From an uncultured beta proteobacterium (GTDB lineage Bacteria > Pseudomonadota > Gammaproteobacteria > Burkholderiales > Burkholderiaceae_E): 64,000 nucleotides of DNA. The position numbers were made by a program, and so were the translations under genes. Numbering within the stretch: position 1 is the stretch's first letter; every line of letters begins with the position of its first letter. The notes beneath the pieces were generated by a model. That model saw only the letters and a list, made by a program, of their open reading frames with translations. It was not told the origin of the DNA and did not search any database. This document shows, piece by piece, positions 32,166 through 41,125 of this stretch. The stretch lies in NCBI GenBank assembly GCA_903934295.1, contig CAIZNI010000029.1, positions 62,001 through 126,000 on the forward strand, given 5' to 3'.

Positions 32166-34459
32166 GCCTGCGCCCCCTGATCCAGAGGCAGACGAATGCG
32201 CACCTGCGTCAGGGGTTCACCCACCGCGCCAAGCGTGGAGGACGCTTGCAGCTCGCCGCCCAGTTCGGCCAGCCGCTGGCGCATGCCGCCCATACCCTGG
32301 CCTTCCTTCCAGGTGGCGGGGTCAACCAACCGCCCGTCGTTGCAAACACGCAGTTCGATTCCCGTGGACTCGACATCGAACGCCACCCACACACGCGCGG
32401 GTTGTGCGTGCTTCAGGGCATTGGTCAGGCTCTCCCGAAGGGCCCGCTCGAGAAGGGACTTGTGGCGTGCGGACAGATCCCCCAGCGGCTCAACCGCCGG
32501 CGCCTGCCAGTGGAGAGCCACCCCGGCGGCTTCGCAGCGGCTGGTGGCTTCCGCGCGCCAGTCTGCCATGGCCTCTGCCAGGACCACGGGCTGCGCATCC
32601 AGCGCCGACAGGGCGGTGCGCAAGTCGGTCATGGCCGCACGAGCCACTTCGGCCAGGTCGGGCGTGGGCGCACGGTGGATCAGCATCAGCAGCCGCGCAC
32701 CGACGTCGTCATGCATGTCGCGGGCGATGCGCCGGCGCTCCTGCACAGCGCCCTGCTCGTGGGCGTCTCGGCCGGCTTCAGCCTGCCGCATCAGCTCTCC
32801 CACGGTCGTCATGAAGCGCGCGTCCTCGGGCGAGAACAGCCGCCGCCCCTCTTGCGGGTAGCGCAACTGGCGCGCCGCGTGGCCGGGGCCGGCCGGCACC
32901 AGCAGGGCCAGCCCGTCTTCGGTGATCGTGGCCATGTCGCGGCTGACGGGCGCCCCGCTCTCGTCCCTCACAGCCCGGTGCGTTACATCCAGGCTGGCGG
33001 AAGAAGCCGCCGCGGCTGCACCCGGCGAGGTCTCGCGGCCTGCGGACGAGGGCAGGGTGCGGATCTCCAGCGGCGCATACAGGCGCCGCAGCAGGCCATC
33101 CCACAAGGCCTCGCGCGCTGAAGGCAGTGGCTCGAAGGCGATGCGCACCAGATCCGGCAACAGCTCGTGCAGCTGCATCGTTCGAGGCTGCACCAGCTGA
33201 TGCCAGGCCCACTGCCGAACCGGGAAGTACAGCAGACCGCACACCCACAGCGACACCCCCAGCGCCGTGCCGGCTGACCAGTCCACCGCCGCGATGAGCA
33301 GGGCGTCCACCACCACCACCGCCAGTGCGCCACCCACCCACATCAGCAGGCGGTAGGCCCAGGCGCCGAGCTCGAACAAGCGGTAACGCCGCATGCCCAG
33401 GGCAATGCCGATGTAGATGAGCAGGAAGAAGCCGAAGGCATAGCCCTGGGGCAGGGGAGGCAGCCAGCCCAGGGACAAGGTGGCGATGGCTGTCAGGATG
33501 AACAGGCTGCTGCCCAGCAGCATCGAGACGATGAACCACCGCAGCGCGGCCCGGTCCACCGGCTCGGCCCGACTGCGCACCCACTGCACCGCCGCAAAGC
33601 CGATGGCCAGAAGCATCTCCGTCATCACCAGGAAGCGGTTGCCCCAATCCAGGTCAGGCGCAGTGCGCGTCACGTCGGCCACCCACCACAAGGAGAAGAC
33701 CACGAAAGGCAAAACCAGCCAGCGCGGCTTCACCAGCGGTCTGGGATGGGTGAGGAAGATGCAGCCCAGCGCCGCGCCCCACAGGTAAGCCGACCAGTGG
33801 TTCATGGCGCTCAGGGCGAAGAACCAATCGGCGGGCAAAGCCAGCTCGCGGCTGCTGTAGACGGCCGCGGGGATGGCGAACAGCGGAAACAGCAGCCCGG
33901 TCAGTCCGAACATGCGGGCACCCCAGTCCGTCGGGCGCAGCACCCACACCCACGCCGCGATCAGGCACCCCACCACCGAGATCACCACCTGGAACCAGAA
34001 CAGCGCCGGCAAGGCCAGCAAGGGCCGGTCGCCCGGTCGTACCGTGATCTCGTCGACACGGCCGTCGCCCCGATCCAGCGTAAGCATCACCTCGGGCTGT
34101 GCAAGATGCCGGGCGATCTTCCCCTGGCGCGCGAAGAAAGCGTCCATCTGCTCGTAGTTGGCCACCACGTCGGGCTCTTCCAGCAGATCCTGAGCCTGCA
34201 GCGTCACGGGCTCGCCGCCGCTGGCGCTGGATACGCGCAACAGCACAGCGCCTGCCGGCACGGCGGCGGCCGGCCCGCGAGCCGCGACCACGCGCAGCGC
34301 GTCGGCTTGCGCGTCCGCCTTGAGCGACAACCCCAGCCAGGGCGCGTGCAGCGAAAGCGCCATCCCCAGCACGGCCATGCCCACCGCGTACAGCAGCGCA
34401 AACAGCAGCCAACGGCCGGGTGCCTCTTGCCGACTTTTGCTCCTGAGCATGCCAAGCAA
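32162..34459 (-). CDS. Membrane sensor histidine kinase, NarX/HisKA_3 type
   Basis: 765 residues. An N-terminal transmembrane helix (about 19-38) is followed by a periplasmic region (to about 155) with a PDZ-like VPAGAVLLRVSSASG segment. Then come about eight hydrophobic helices in the 160-400 range, resembling 7TM-type sensors. The cytoplasmic part has the HisKA_3 box ERRRIARDMHDDVGARLL with the phospho-His at 583, the HATPase N-box ESLTNALKHAQ and the G-box GMGGMRQRLAELGG. It phosphorylates the overlapping response regulator. The signal is unknown. It diverges from the exported-protein gene at 34582. Confidence 0.92.
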   Translation of the reverse strand: MLGMLRSKSRQEAPGRWLLFALLYAVGMAVLGMALSLHAPWLGLSLKADAQADALRVVAARGPAAAVPAGAVLLRVSSASGGEPVTLQAQDLLEEPDVVANYEQMDAFFARQGKIARHLAQPEVMLTLDRGDGRVDEITVRPGDRPLLALPALFWFQVVISVVGCLIAAWVWVLRPTDWGARMFGLTGLLFPLFAIPAAVYSSRELALPADWFFALSAMNHWSAYLWGAALGCIFLTHPRPLVKPRWLVLPFVVFSLWWVADVTRTAPDLDWGNRFLVMTEMLLAIGFAAVQWVRSRAEPVDRAALRWFIVSMLLGSSLFILTAIATLSLGWLPPLPQGYAFGFFLLIYIGIALGMRRYRLFELGAWAYRLLMWVGGALAVVVVDALLIAAVDWSAGTALGVSLWVCGLLYFPVRQWAWHQLVQPRTMQLHELLPDLVRIAFEPLPSAREALWDGLLRRLYAPLEIRTLPSSAGRETSPGAAAAASSASLDVTHRAVRDESGAPVSRDMATITEDGLALLVPAGPGHAARQLRYPQEGRRLFSPEDARFMTTVGELMRQAEAGRDAHEQGAVQERRRIARDMHDDVGARLLMLIHRAPTPDLAEVARAAMTDLRTALSALDAQPVVLAEAMADWRAEATSRCEAAGVALHWQAPAVEPLGDLSARHKSLLERALRESLTNALKHAQPARVWVAFDVESTGIELRVCNDGRLVDPATWKEGQGMGGMRQRLAELGGELQASSTLGAVGEPLTQVRIRLPLDQGAQA

Positions 34460-34581
34460 GATAGTGCGAAAGCCGCCGTGCTGCCACCCCCGTGTTCACG
34501 GGATTGTGGACCGTGCGCAGCCTTCAGAGAATCCGGTGTCGACAGTCCGCCTCTTTTTCAGATCGCCGCGGGAACCCTCAG

Positions 34582-36189
34582 ATGCCTATTCGAGATGCTT
34601 GGTTTCTTGCGCCAGACCGGGCCCGGCGCGGCTGGCAACTGCGCTGGGGGATGCCCCTGGCGCTCATGCTCGGTTGCTCGTGTGCATGGGCCCAGGCACC
34701 GGCCACGCCCATCGAGCGAATCAAGCTCACCGACAACGAACTTACCTGCGCGCAGATCCACGCCGAAGTGGGCCAGATGGACAAGCTCGTCGCCGATGCC
34801 AGGGCCGCCGAGGACAAGGACAAGACCACCGGCACGACCGCTGGCGCGGCCAGCACCGTCGCCGACGTGGCCGGCAAGCTGGGTTTGTTCGGCCGCATCG
34901 GCGGACTCGGTGGGGCGCTGTTCGGGCAGGCAGCGGCGCAAGCGGGCGCCGGCGCGGTACAGAAGTCAGCCCAGGATTCGGCCCAGCAGATGGCCGAGCG
35001 CGCGAAGCAGGCTGGCTCGCGCAAGGAGCATCTGACGGCGCTGTTCCTGGCCAAGGAGTGCAAGGCCTCCGACCTGAGTGCGGCTGGCAAGTCGCCGAGC
35101 GGGGCCACCGTGCAAAAGGTCGCCGCGGCCAGTGAACCGCCGCCTGCACCCGCCGTGCCTGCCGACCCGGCCAGCGTCGCCCAGTGGCTGGAGACCGCCT
35201 CGGCTGCCGCCCGAGGCGCCTCGTTGCCTTCGGCCTCGTTGGTGTCCGCCGGCGGCGCCAACCTCAAGACGCTGGTCGGCCGGACCAACAAGGTGGTGAT
35301 CGCGGGCTACCGTGTCGCCTTCGTGGGCCGCACCGGGGTGGCCGCGAGCGGGACCGGTTCGCGCAGCACTTCCTATGGCGTGTTCGGCTCCAAGACAATC
35401 ACCATCACGGCCGGCAAGACCCGCAAGATCGACGTCGCGTTGCGCAACGTCAATGCGAACACGATGCAGGCCCTCACCGATCGCCTGTATGCCGACTTCG
35501 TCGAGCAACTCAAGTCCAGCGGGCTGGAGGTGCTCCCGCGCGAGGTCTTGGCCCGCAGCCCGCACTTCGCCCAGGTGGATACCTTCAAGCCCAAGGAGGG
35601 CGGGCCTTACACCGTCAAGCACTTCTCCGACCCTCGTGAATACACCGTCATGACCCCCACGGGGTTGCCGATGGTCTTTCTGGCGGGCGAACAGTTTGGC
35701 GACCGCGGCCTGATCGACCTCGGCCAGATGAAGGGGCTGATGTTCTCCGCCATGGACGCTGGCGCCGCCGCCCTGATGGTGCAGGTGGTGGTCGACTTCG
35801 CCGAGACCTCGTCCTCCGGTCACAGCCGCTGGATCAACATGGCCGAGGTGGATGCCCGGCCGGCCATCTCGCTCGCCCCGGAGCGCAGCACGTACATCAC
35901 GGCCCTGCACTCATCGAACACCATCATGGGCGAGTGGGGCAGGATGGCCGTGGAAAAGTCCGTGACCTTGCCGGGGGACTTCGCCACCGTGAAGGTCGTC
36001 GATGACCCGAATGCGATCTCCGCGCTCAGCGAGAGCCTGTTCCGAGCGGGCGTGGTGCTTGGGGGCCAGGGAGGCAACGTCATCTACGAAGAACTGCGCC
36101 TGTTCGAAGCCGACCCCGCTCGTTACAGCGCCCTCGCCCTGCAGGCCGGCATGACAGCCAACCGGGCGCTGATCCAGGCGGTCCGCTGA
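34582..36189 (+). CDS. Exported protein of unknown function with glycine-zipper segment
   Basis: 535 residues. The N-terminal hydrophobic stretch MPLALMLGCSCAWA precedes QAPA, a likely signal peptide cleavage site. Residues about 85-130 contain a Gly/Ala-rich amphipathic stretch (LGLFGRIGGLGGALFGQAAAQ) of glycine-zipper type flanked by helices, then an Ala/Pro linker. A larger mixed alpha/beta domain from about 215 to the end has no family I recognise. The start at 34582 is chosen because it leads into the signal peptide. It is divergent from the kinase gene and is followed 95 nt later by a lipoprotein gene. An envelope role is inferred from these features only. Confidence 0.72.
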   Translation: MPIRDAWFLAPDRARRGWQLRWGMPLALMLGCSCAWAQAPATPIERIKLTDNELTCAQIHAEVGQMDKLVADARAAEDKDKTTGTTAGAASTVADVAGKLGLFGRIGGLGGALFGQAAAQAGAGAVQKSAQDSAQQMAERAKQAGSRKEHLTALFLAKECKASDLSAAGKSPSGATVQKVAAASEPPPAPAVPADPASVAQWLETASAAARGASLPSASLVSAGGANLKTLVGRTNKVVIAGYRVAFVGRTGVAASGTGSRSTSYGVFGSKTITITAGKTRKIDVALRNVNANTMQALTDRLYADFVEQLKSSGLEVLPREVLARSPHFAQVDTFKPKEGGPYTVKHFSDPREYTVMTPTGLPMVFLAGEQFGDRGLIDLGQMKGLMFSAMDAGAAALMVQVVVDFAETSSSGHSRWINMAEVDARPAISLAPERSTYITALHSSNTIMGEWGRMAVEKSVTLPGDFATVKVVDDPNAISALSESLFRAGVVLGGQGGNVIYEELRLFEADPARYSALALQAGMTANRALIQAVR

Positions 36190-36284
36190 CAGCGGCCGCG
36201 CAGGCTTGCCTGACCCCTTCACCACGCAACCCCAAAAACATCCCTTCCTCCTTACACCCCCCTTGCTCAGGGAGATCCCACACC

Positions 36285-38249
36285 ATGAAGACGATCCAAG
36301 CTCTCGCCCTTCGTGCAGCCGCCTGCAGGGCGGCCCTTCGTCGATCCAGATGGATCGGCGTCATTTTCCTGTCTGCCGCTCTGGCTGCCTGCGGTGGCGG
36401 CAATGAAGCGCAACCGGAGGCCCCCAGCGTCGTCAGCGGCACCCTCACAGGTACCGCTGCCACCGGGGCCGCCATTGCGGGTGGAACGGTGGAGGTCAAG
36501 TGCGCAGCCGGCCCCGACCCGGCCCCAGTCATCACCGGCGCCTCGGGTTCGTGGACGGCCTCGCTCAGCGGCGTGAGGCTGCCTTGCAAGGTCAAGGTCT
36601 CGGGCGGCAACCTGCCGTCCGGCACCGCTTTCCATTCGCTCGCGGTCAGCCTGGGCACGGTCAACATCACCCCGATGACCGATCTGGTGGTGGCCAGTCT
36701 CACGGGACAGAACCCGGCCGCGTGGTATTCGAGTGTTACTGCCGGCGCTCTGGGCAACATCGCTGGCGCTGCCGTGACGGCGGCGGTTGACAGGATCCGT
36801 GCTGGCATCAATGCGCCGGCATTCGGGACGTCAGTGAATCCGCTGACGACGCCGCTGGCCATCGGTGACGCGCTCGACAAGGTTCTCGATGCGCTGAAGG
36901 TGGCTGTCCCCGACTATGCCGCCCTGCTGGCCGTGGCACAGGGTCAGAATTTCGCGAGCACTTTCGCCCAGACCTACGCCGCTGCGCTGAACAACGCCCT
37001 GGCTGCTATTGGGAACGGCGGAGGGAGCGGAGGAACCGGGGGCACCGGGGGCACCGGGGGCACCGGGGGCACCAGTGGCTCGGTTAGCGCGCCACTGACT
37101 CCCGAGAGCAGCTACGTGGTCGCCTATGCCGGAGCGCTGTGCCTGGGCAGCTGCAATATCGGGGTCGACATTCGGACCGCCCCCGTGACCCTCGGTTCGC
37201 GGGGTGAAATGACCGGGTACACGGCCTCTGCCGACGAGGCGCCGACCCTGGGCAGCGCAGTGGTGAGTGAACTGGGCGGCAACGCCGACCTTTCGTGGGG
37301 CCGCTGGAACGCAGGAACGCCGGGTGGGAAGTTCTACAGTCTCAACTATGCAAATTCCAGTCTTCGGGACAACAACGGCTTCCACTATGTCGTCGGCAAG
37401 AACTCCGCGAGCTTGCCGACCTCAGGAACCGCGACATACACCGCAGTGTCCGCCACAGCCCCGTCGAACCTTTTCAACGCCCCAAGCGGTCAGGTCGACA
37501 AGACCGCCAGCAAGGTCGCGGTCAACTTCGGAACGGGCAAGGTCGGCTTCGAGATCACGTACTGCCTTGCCACCGCCTGCAGCGCTTCCTACACCCTGAA
37601 ATCTCAGGGCGGCGTCGCCAATGTTGCGTCGTCCGCGTTCTCCTTCGGGTCCTTTGGATCGCAGACTTCGCCCATCAAGGCTGCCTTCCCGGTGCCGCCC
37701 GCGCCGCCAGCCCTCTTCCAGCCGGTCGAGTGGCTTGAGGCGGGCGTGGCCAATCCAAATCGGCAAGGCAACAGCAACGTTTACCTGATTCCCTATGGTG
37801 TCGATGCGAGCTACCTGGCGCTTGTCTTCAACGACTACACCAACAATTCGGGCGTGGTGATCCTGAGGAAAGATACGGTTGGCGCAGGCACGGGTGGCAC
37901 GGGTGGCACGGGTGGCGGTACGGGTGGCGGTACGGCAAACCCGCTGCTCGCGGCCGCCAGTTGCTCGCCCGGCATCACCTCGGGCTTCTCCCTGGTCGCT
38001 GAGGTCACGGTCGCCGGTGTGGTCTCGGTGCCCGTCTGCGTCGATGGCCTGACGGCCAAGCCGGCGACAGAGTCCGAGTTCTGCAGCAGTTCCGAGTTCC
38101 GGCAAGGCCTGCCGCCGGGTTTCGTCCTCAACAGCTGCAACTACAACCCCGGTACTGGCGTGGCTAACGTGACCGCTTCTTTCTCACCCGCCCCGGTCGT
38201 TCCCGCCATCAGTTACGCGGTCAGGTACACCTTCATACCGCGCTTCTGA
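36285..38249 (+). CDS. Large lipoprotein with glycine-threonine repeat linkers
   Basis: 654 residues. A basic N-terminus and hydrophobic segment end in the lipobox LAACGGG (Cys at about 37), so it is predicted to be lipid-anchored. A bacterial Ig/carboxypeptidase-like first domain (SGTLTGTAATGAAIAGGTVEVKC) is followed by a mostly helical region. A (GGT)n linker at about 250-264 leads to a beta-rich central domain, then a second Gly-rich linker near 536-550 and a short C-terminal domain with Cys residues. Both linkers are encoded by 9-bp tandem repeats. The function is unknown; surface location is inferred. Confidence 0.75.
   Translation: MKTIQALALRAAACRAALRRSRWIGVIFLSAALAACGGGNEAQPEAPSVVSGTLTGTAATGAAIAGGTVEVKCAAGPDPAPVITGASGSWTASLSGVRLPCKVKVSGGNLPSGTAFHSLAVSLGTVNITPMTDLVVASLTGQNPAAWYSSVTAGALGNIAGAAVTAAVDRIRAGINAPAFGTSVNPLTTPLAIGDALDKVLDALKVAVPDYAALLAVAQGQNFASTFAQTYAAALNNALAAIGNGGGSGGTGGTGGTGGTGGTSGSVSAPLTPESSYVVAYAGALCLGSCNIGVDIRTAPVTLGSRGEMTGYTASADEAPTLGSAVVSELGGNADLSWGRWNAGTPGGKFYSLNYANSSLRDNNGFHYVVGKNSASLPTSGTATYTAVSATAPSNLFNAPSGQVDKTASKVAVNFGTGKVGFEITYCLATACSASYTLKSQGGVANVASSAFSFGSFGSQTSPIKAAFPVPPAPPALFQPVEWLEAGVANPNRQGNSNVYLIPYGVDASYLALVFNDYTNNSGVVILRKDTVGAGTGGTGGTGGGTGGGTANPLLAAASCSPGITSGFSLVAEVTVAGVVSVPVCVDGLTAKPATESEFCSSSEFRQGLPPGFVLNSCNYNPGTGVANVTASFSPAPVVPAISYAVRYTFIPRF
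37032..37076 (+). repeat. 9-bp coding tandem repeat in the lipoprotein gene (first)
   Basis: Five 9-bp units, the three central ones identical (GGCACCGGG), encode Gly-Thr-Gly triplets. Number variation would stay in frame and change linker length. Confidence 0.9.
37890..37934 (+). repeat. 9-bp coding tandem repeat in the lipoprotein gene (second)
   Basis: Three identical ACGGGTGGC units followed by two degenerate 12-bp versions encode a second Gly/Thr linker. Codon choice differs from the first array (GGT versus GGC/GGG), so the arrays expanded independently. Confidence 0.88.
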
Positions 38250-38285
38250 AAGCGCGTGCCGGTCGCGGCGGATGATCGCGCCCAA

Positions 38286-38320
38286 GGTGTTGCCGTTGGA
38301 GAAGCACTGACGGCAACACC
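38286..38320. terminator. 11-bp perfect stem-loop after the lipoprotein gene
   Basis: GGTGTTGCCGT and ACGGCAACACC form a perfect 11-bp stem with a 13-nt loop, 36 nt after the lipoprotein stop. No T-run follows. It probably ends or processes the upstream transcript before the ABC operon. Confidence 0.45.
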
Positions 38321-38354
38321 CGACGCACCAGCGCGGACAGCCCGCGCACGATTT

Positions 38355-38384
38355 CGGGCGCGGCGCGCACAACGGCCGCGCCCG
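38355..38384. terminator. Second stem-loop upstream of the ABC operon
   Basis: CGGGCGCGGC/GCCGCGCCCG is a perfect 10-bp stem with a 10-nt loop, 34 nt after the first hairpin. The two GC stems back to back insulate the lipoprotein gene from the ABC operon promoter region. No T-run is present. Confidence 0.45.
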
Positions 38385-38441
38385 CGCACCAACAGAGACG
38401 CCGGCACCCGGACCGGAAACGAGGGCAGAGTTGGCACACAA

Positions 38442-38468
38442 CTTGCAGCATGCAAGCTTGTATACCAA
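38442..38468 (+). promoter_or_regulatory. Adjacent palindromes upstream of the ABC-nitrile hydratase-like operon
   Basis: CTTGCAGCATGCAAG (38442-38456) is a palindrome with perfect 6-bp arms. Next to it, TTGTATACCAA (38458-38468) is a near-palindrome centred on GTATAC, the kind of site bound by FCD-type GntR regulators. They end 12 nt before the ATPase start. A GntR/FCD gene lies at the end of the gene run (43203), so binding by that protein is a reasonable guess. The -35/-10 boxes are not clear. Confidence 0.45.
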
Positions 38469-38479
38469 CAAAGGCCCCG

Positions 38480-39271
38480 ATGGAATCCGTCTCACGTCAG
38501 AACTTCGATGCCGGCAAACGACCCGCGATCACCATCCGCGGGCTGAAGAAGCATTTCGGCGGCTCGCCGCTCTACGACGGTCTCGACCTGGACATCCCGA
38601 AGGGCCGGTTCATCTCGGTGTTCGGCCCCAACGGCTGCGGCAAGTCGACGCTGATCAACCTGATCTCGGGCCTGATTCCCATCGACGGCGGCGAGATCCT
38701 GTTCGATGGCCGACGAGTCGCCGACGTCACCATCGGCTATGTCTTCCAGAACTACCGCGATGCCCTGTTCCCGTGGATGAGCTCACGCGACAACATCGAC
38801 TATCCGCTGAAGGTCCGCGGCTGGGACGCCGCCCGGCGCCGGCGCCGGGTCGATGAGCTGATCGCCCAGTTCGAGGTCGCCTTCGACCTGAAGCGGCGTC
38901 CGTTCGAGCTCTCGGGCGGCCAGCAGCAGCTGGTCTCGATCCTGCGGGCCCTCGCGCCCGAGCCCGAGGTCATGTTCCTGGACGAGCCCTTCTCGGCGCT
39001 GGACTACGAGATGACGCTGTTCATCCGCGAAAAGCTCCAGACCGTCTTTCAGCAGACCGGCGTGACCATGCTGCTGGTGTCCCACGACCTCGAGGAAGCG
39101 GTGTATCTGGCCGACCATGTGCTGCTGCTGACCAAGCGCCCGACCCAGGTGGCCGACATCATCGATGTCGCCGCCGCGCGTCCGCGCAACGACGCCACCC
39201 TGTCGGCGCCCGATTTCGTCGCGACCAAGGCCCGCAGCCTGGCGATCTTCCAGCGCGAGGTGCGGCGATGA
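38480..39271 (+). CDS. ABC transporter ATP-binding protein (SsuB/TauB/NrtD type)
   Basis: 263-residue cytoplasmic ATPase. Walker A GPNGCGKST, Q-loop VFQNYRDALFPWM, signature ELSGGQQQLVSILRAL, Walker B VMFLDEP and the H-loop LLVSHDLEEA are all intact. It belongs to the sulfonate/taurine/nitrate group. The ATG at 38480 has AAAGG about 6 nt upstream; an ATG ten codons earlier would lie inside the palindromes. It overlaps the permease gene by 4 nt. It powers the importer placed before the nitrile hydratase-like genes. Confidence 0.92.
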   Translation: MESVSRQNFDAGKRPAITIRGLKKHFGGSPLYDGLDLDIPKGRFISVFGPNGCGKSTLINLISGLIPIDGGEILFDGRRVADVTIGYVFQNYRDALFPWMSSRDNIDYPLKVRGWDAARRRRRVDELIAQFEVAFDLKRRPFELSGGQQQLVSILRALAPEPEVMFLDEPFSALDYEMTLFIREKLQTVFQQTGVTMLLVSHDLEEAVYLADHVLLLTKRPTQVADIIDVAAARPRNDATLSAPDFVATKARSLAIFQREVRR

Positions 39272-40044
39272 GCCGGCTCATGTCCTCACTACAGGTCGGC
39301 CTGCGGCACCCGTTCTGGGTCGGCCCGCTGCTGATCTTCGCGGTGTGGTGGCTGGCGGCCGCCGGGCAGTGGATCAGCCCGAAGCTGCTGCCCGATCCGG
39401 TCTCGACGCTGGTGGCGTTGTGGACCTCGGTGGCCGACGGCTCGCTGACCGGCGACTTCGCCGGCACGCTGGGGCGCACGCTGGCCGCCTTCGCGGTGGC
39501 CGCGGTGCTCGGCGTGCCGATGGGCATCGTGCTGGGCTCGGACACCCGCATCTACCGGTCGCTGGAGTTCGCGATCGACTTCTTCCGCTCGACGCCGGCC
39601 ACCGCGATGTTCCCGCTGTTCCTGCTGATCTTCGGCATCGGCGAGGAATCGAAAGTCGGCGTGGCCGCCTTCTCGGCCTGGCTGGTGATCGTCTTCAACG
39701 TCGCCTACGGCGTGATGAACGCCCGCCCGACCCGCATCCTCGCGGCCCGTGTGATGGGCGCCTCGCGGGCGCGCATCTTTCGTGACGTGATGTTCTTCGA
39801 ATCGCTGCCGCAGACCTGCGTCGGCCTGCGGCTGGGCGTGTCCTACGCGCTGGTGGTGATCATCGTGGCCGAGATGTTCATCGGCTCGGCCAACGGCATG
39901 GGCCGGCGGATCATCGATGCGCAGCAGATCTTCGATCTGCGCCAGATGTACGCCTCGATCATCGCCACCGGCTGCCTGGGCTACGGACTGAACCTGCTGT
40001 TCCTGACCATCGAGCGCCGCTTTCTCGACTGGTCGGGCCGCTAG
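39268..40044 (+). CDS. ABC transporter permease (SsuC/TauC type)
   Basis: 258-residue inner-membrane permease of the BPD_transp_1 family. About six hydrophobic helices are visible and the EAA-type coupling loop is GVMNARPTRILAARVMGASRARIFRDVMF. The ATGA overlap with the ATPase gene indicates translational coupling. It forms the channel for the substrate delivered by the binding protein 66 nt downstream. Confidence 0.92.
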   Translation: MSRLMSSLQVGLRHPFWVGPLLIFAVWWLAAAGQWISPKLLPDPVSTLVALWTSVADGSLTGDFAGTLGRTLAAFAVAAVLGVPMGIVLGSDTRIYRSLEFAIDFFRSTPATAMFPLFLLIFGIGEESKVGVAAFSAWLVIVFNVAYGVMNARPTRILAARVMGASRARIFRDVMFFESLPQTCVGLRLGVSYALVVIIVAEMFIGSANGMGRRIIDAQQIFDLRQMYASIIATGCLGYGLNLLFLTIERRFLDWSGR

Positions 40045-40110
40045 CCCGAGCCGCCCGGATCGCACCCGGCCCGCCCACCCCTTTCCCCGCCATCCCGCAG
40101 GAGTAATCCG

Positions 40111-41103
40111 ATGACAACGCAACGTCGCCAGGCCATCAAGACCGGAGCCGCACTGTCGGCCGCGCTGGCCGCCCCCTGGGTGCACGCGCAGAAGGCCGAC
40201 AAGGTCAAGCTGTCGTGGCTGCCGATCATGCAGACCACCGCCCTCTATGTGGCGGTGCAGGACCGTCTGTTCGAGCGCGCCGGCATCGAGGCCGAACTGG
40301 TGCAGTTCCAGAACCCCAACCAGATCATCGACTCGCTGGTGGCCAACCAGGCCGACGCCGGTGCACCGGGCGCGGCCGCCGGCATCACCATGCTGGCCGA
40401 GTCGCGCTACCCGGGCACCTTCAAGGTATTCGGGTTGCAGGGTGGCGGCATCCGGGTCAACCGCATCAACGACGGCCTGATCGTGAAGAACGGTTCGCCG
40501 ATCAAGACCTTCAAGGACCTGCGCGGCCGCTCGCTCGGGCATCTGCCCGGCATCCAGTGGCGCACCATCTCGCGCCACATGCTGCGCGTCAACGGTCTGG
40601 ACCCCGACAAGGATGTGCGGCTGCAGGAAATCGCGGTCGGCCTGCAGGTGCCCTCGGTGGTGGCCGGCAGCATCGACGCCACGCTGTCGCTGGAGCCGGT
40701 GGGCTCGGTCGCGGTCGCCTCGGGCGAAGCCACCCGCGCGATGGTCAACCCCTGTGCCTCGGTGATCGCCGATCCCTTCTACTCGGGCGTGTCGGTGCTG
40801 ACCACCCGATTCATCAAGGAGCGCCCGCAGGTGGCGCGCAAGCTGGTGCAGGTGCTCGACCAGGCGACCCGCATCGCCAACGCCGAGTTCGAGCGCGTGC
40901 GCCCGTATTTCGCCAAGTACACCGCCATCAAGGGCGACCAGGTCCGCGTGATCGCGCAACCCTACCTGCGCGCCTGGAACGAGCTCGACGACACCGATGT
41001 GCGCTCCTACCAGGCGCTGGTGGACGTCTTCCACAAGGAAGGCGTGCTCAAGGACCGCATGGATGTGCGCACCGTCCTGCTCAAGCCCTCGGACCTGACC
41101 TGA
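40111..41103 (+). CDS. ABC transporter substrate-binding protein (SsuA/NMT1 type)
   Basis: 330 residues. The N-terminus MTTQRRQAIKTGAALSAALAAPWVHAQ is a signal peptide with an Arg-Arg pair. The mature protein reads KVKLSWLPIMQTTALYVAVQDRLFERAGIEAELVQFQNPNQIIDSLVANQADAG, the NMT1/SsuA pattern for small anionic or nitrogen/sulfur compounds. A good GGAG lies about 8 nt upstream. It is followed 22 nt later by the first enzyme gene, so its ligand is likely the substrate of the nitrile hydratase-like enzyme. That is inference. Confidence 0.9.
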   Translation: MTTQRRQAIKTGAALSAALAAPWVHAQKADKVKLSWLPIMQTTALYVAVQDRLFERAGIEAELVQFQNPNQIIDSLVANQADAGAPGAAAGITMLAESRYPGTFKVFGLQGGGIRVNRINDGLIVKNGSPIKTFKDLRGRSLGHLPGIQWRTISRHMLRVNGLDPDKDVRLQEIAVGLQVPSVVAGSIDATLSLEPVGSVAVASGEATRAMVNPCASVIADPFYSGVSVLTTRFIKERPQVARKLVQVLDQATRIANAEFERVRPYFAKYTAIKGDQVRVIAQPYLRAWNELDDTDVRSYQALVDVFHKEGVLKDRMDVRTVLLKPSDLT

Positions 41104-41125
41104 ACCCGCGCGCGGAGCACACGAC

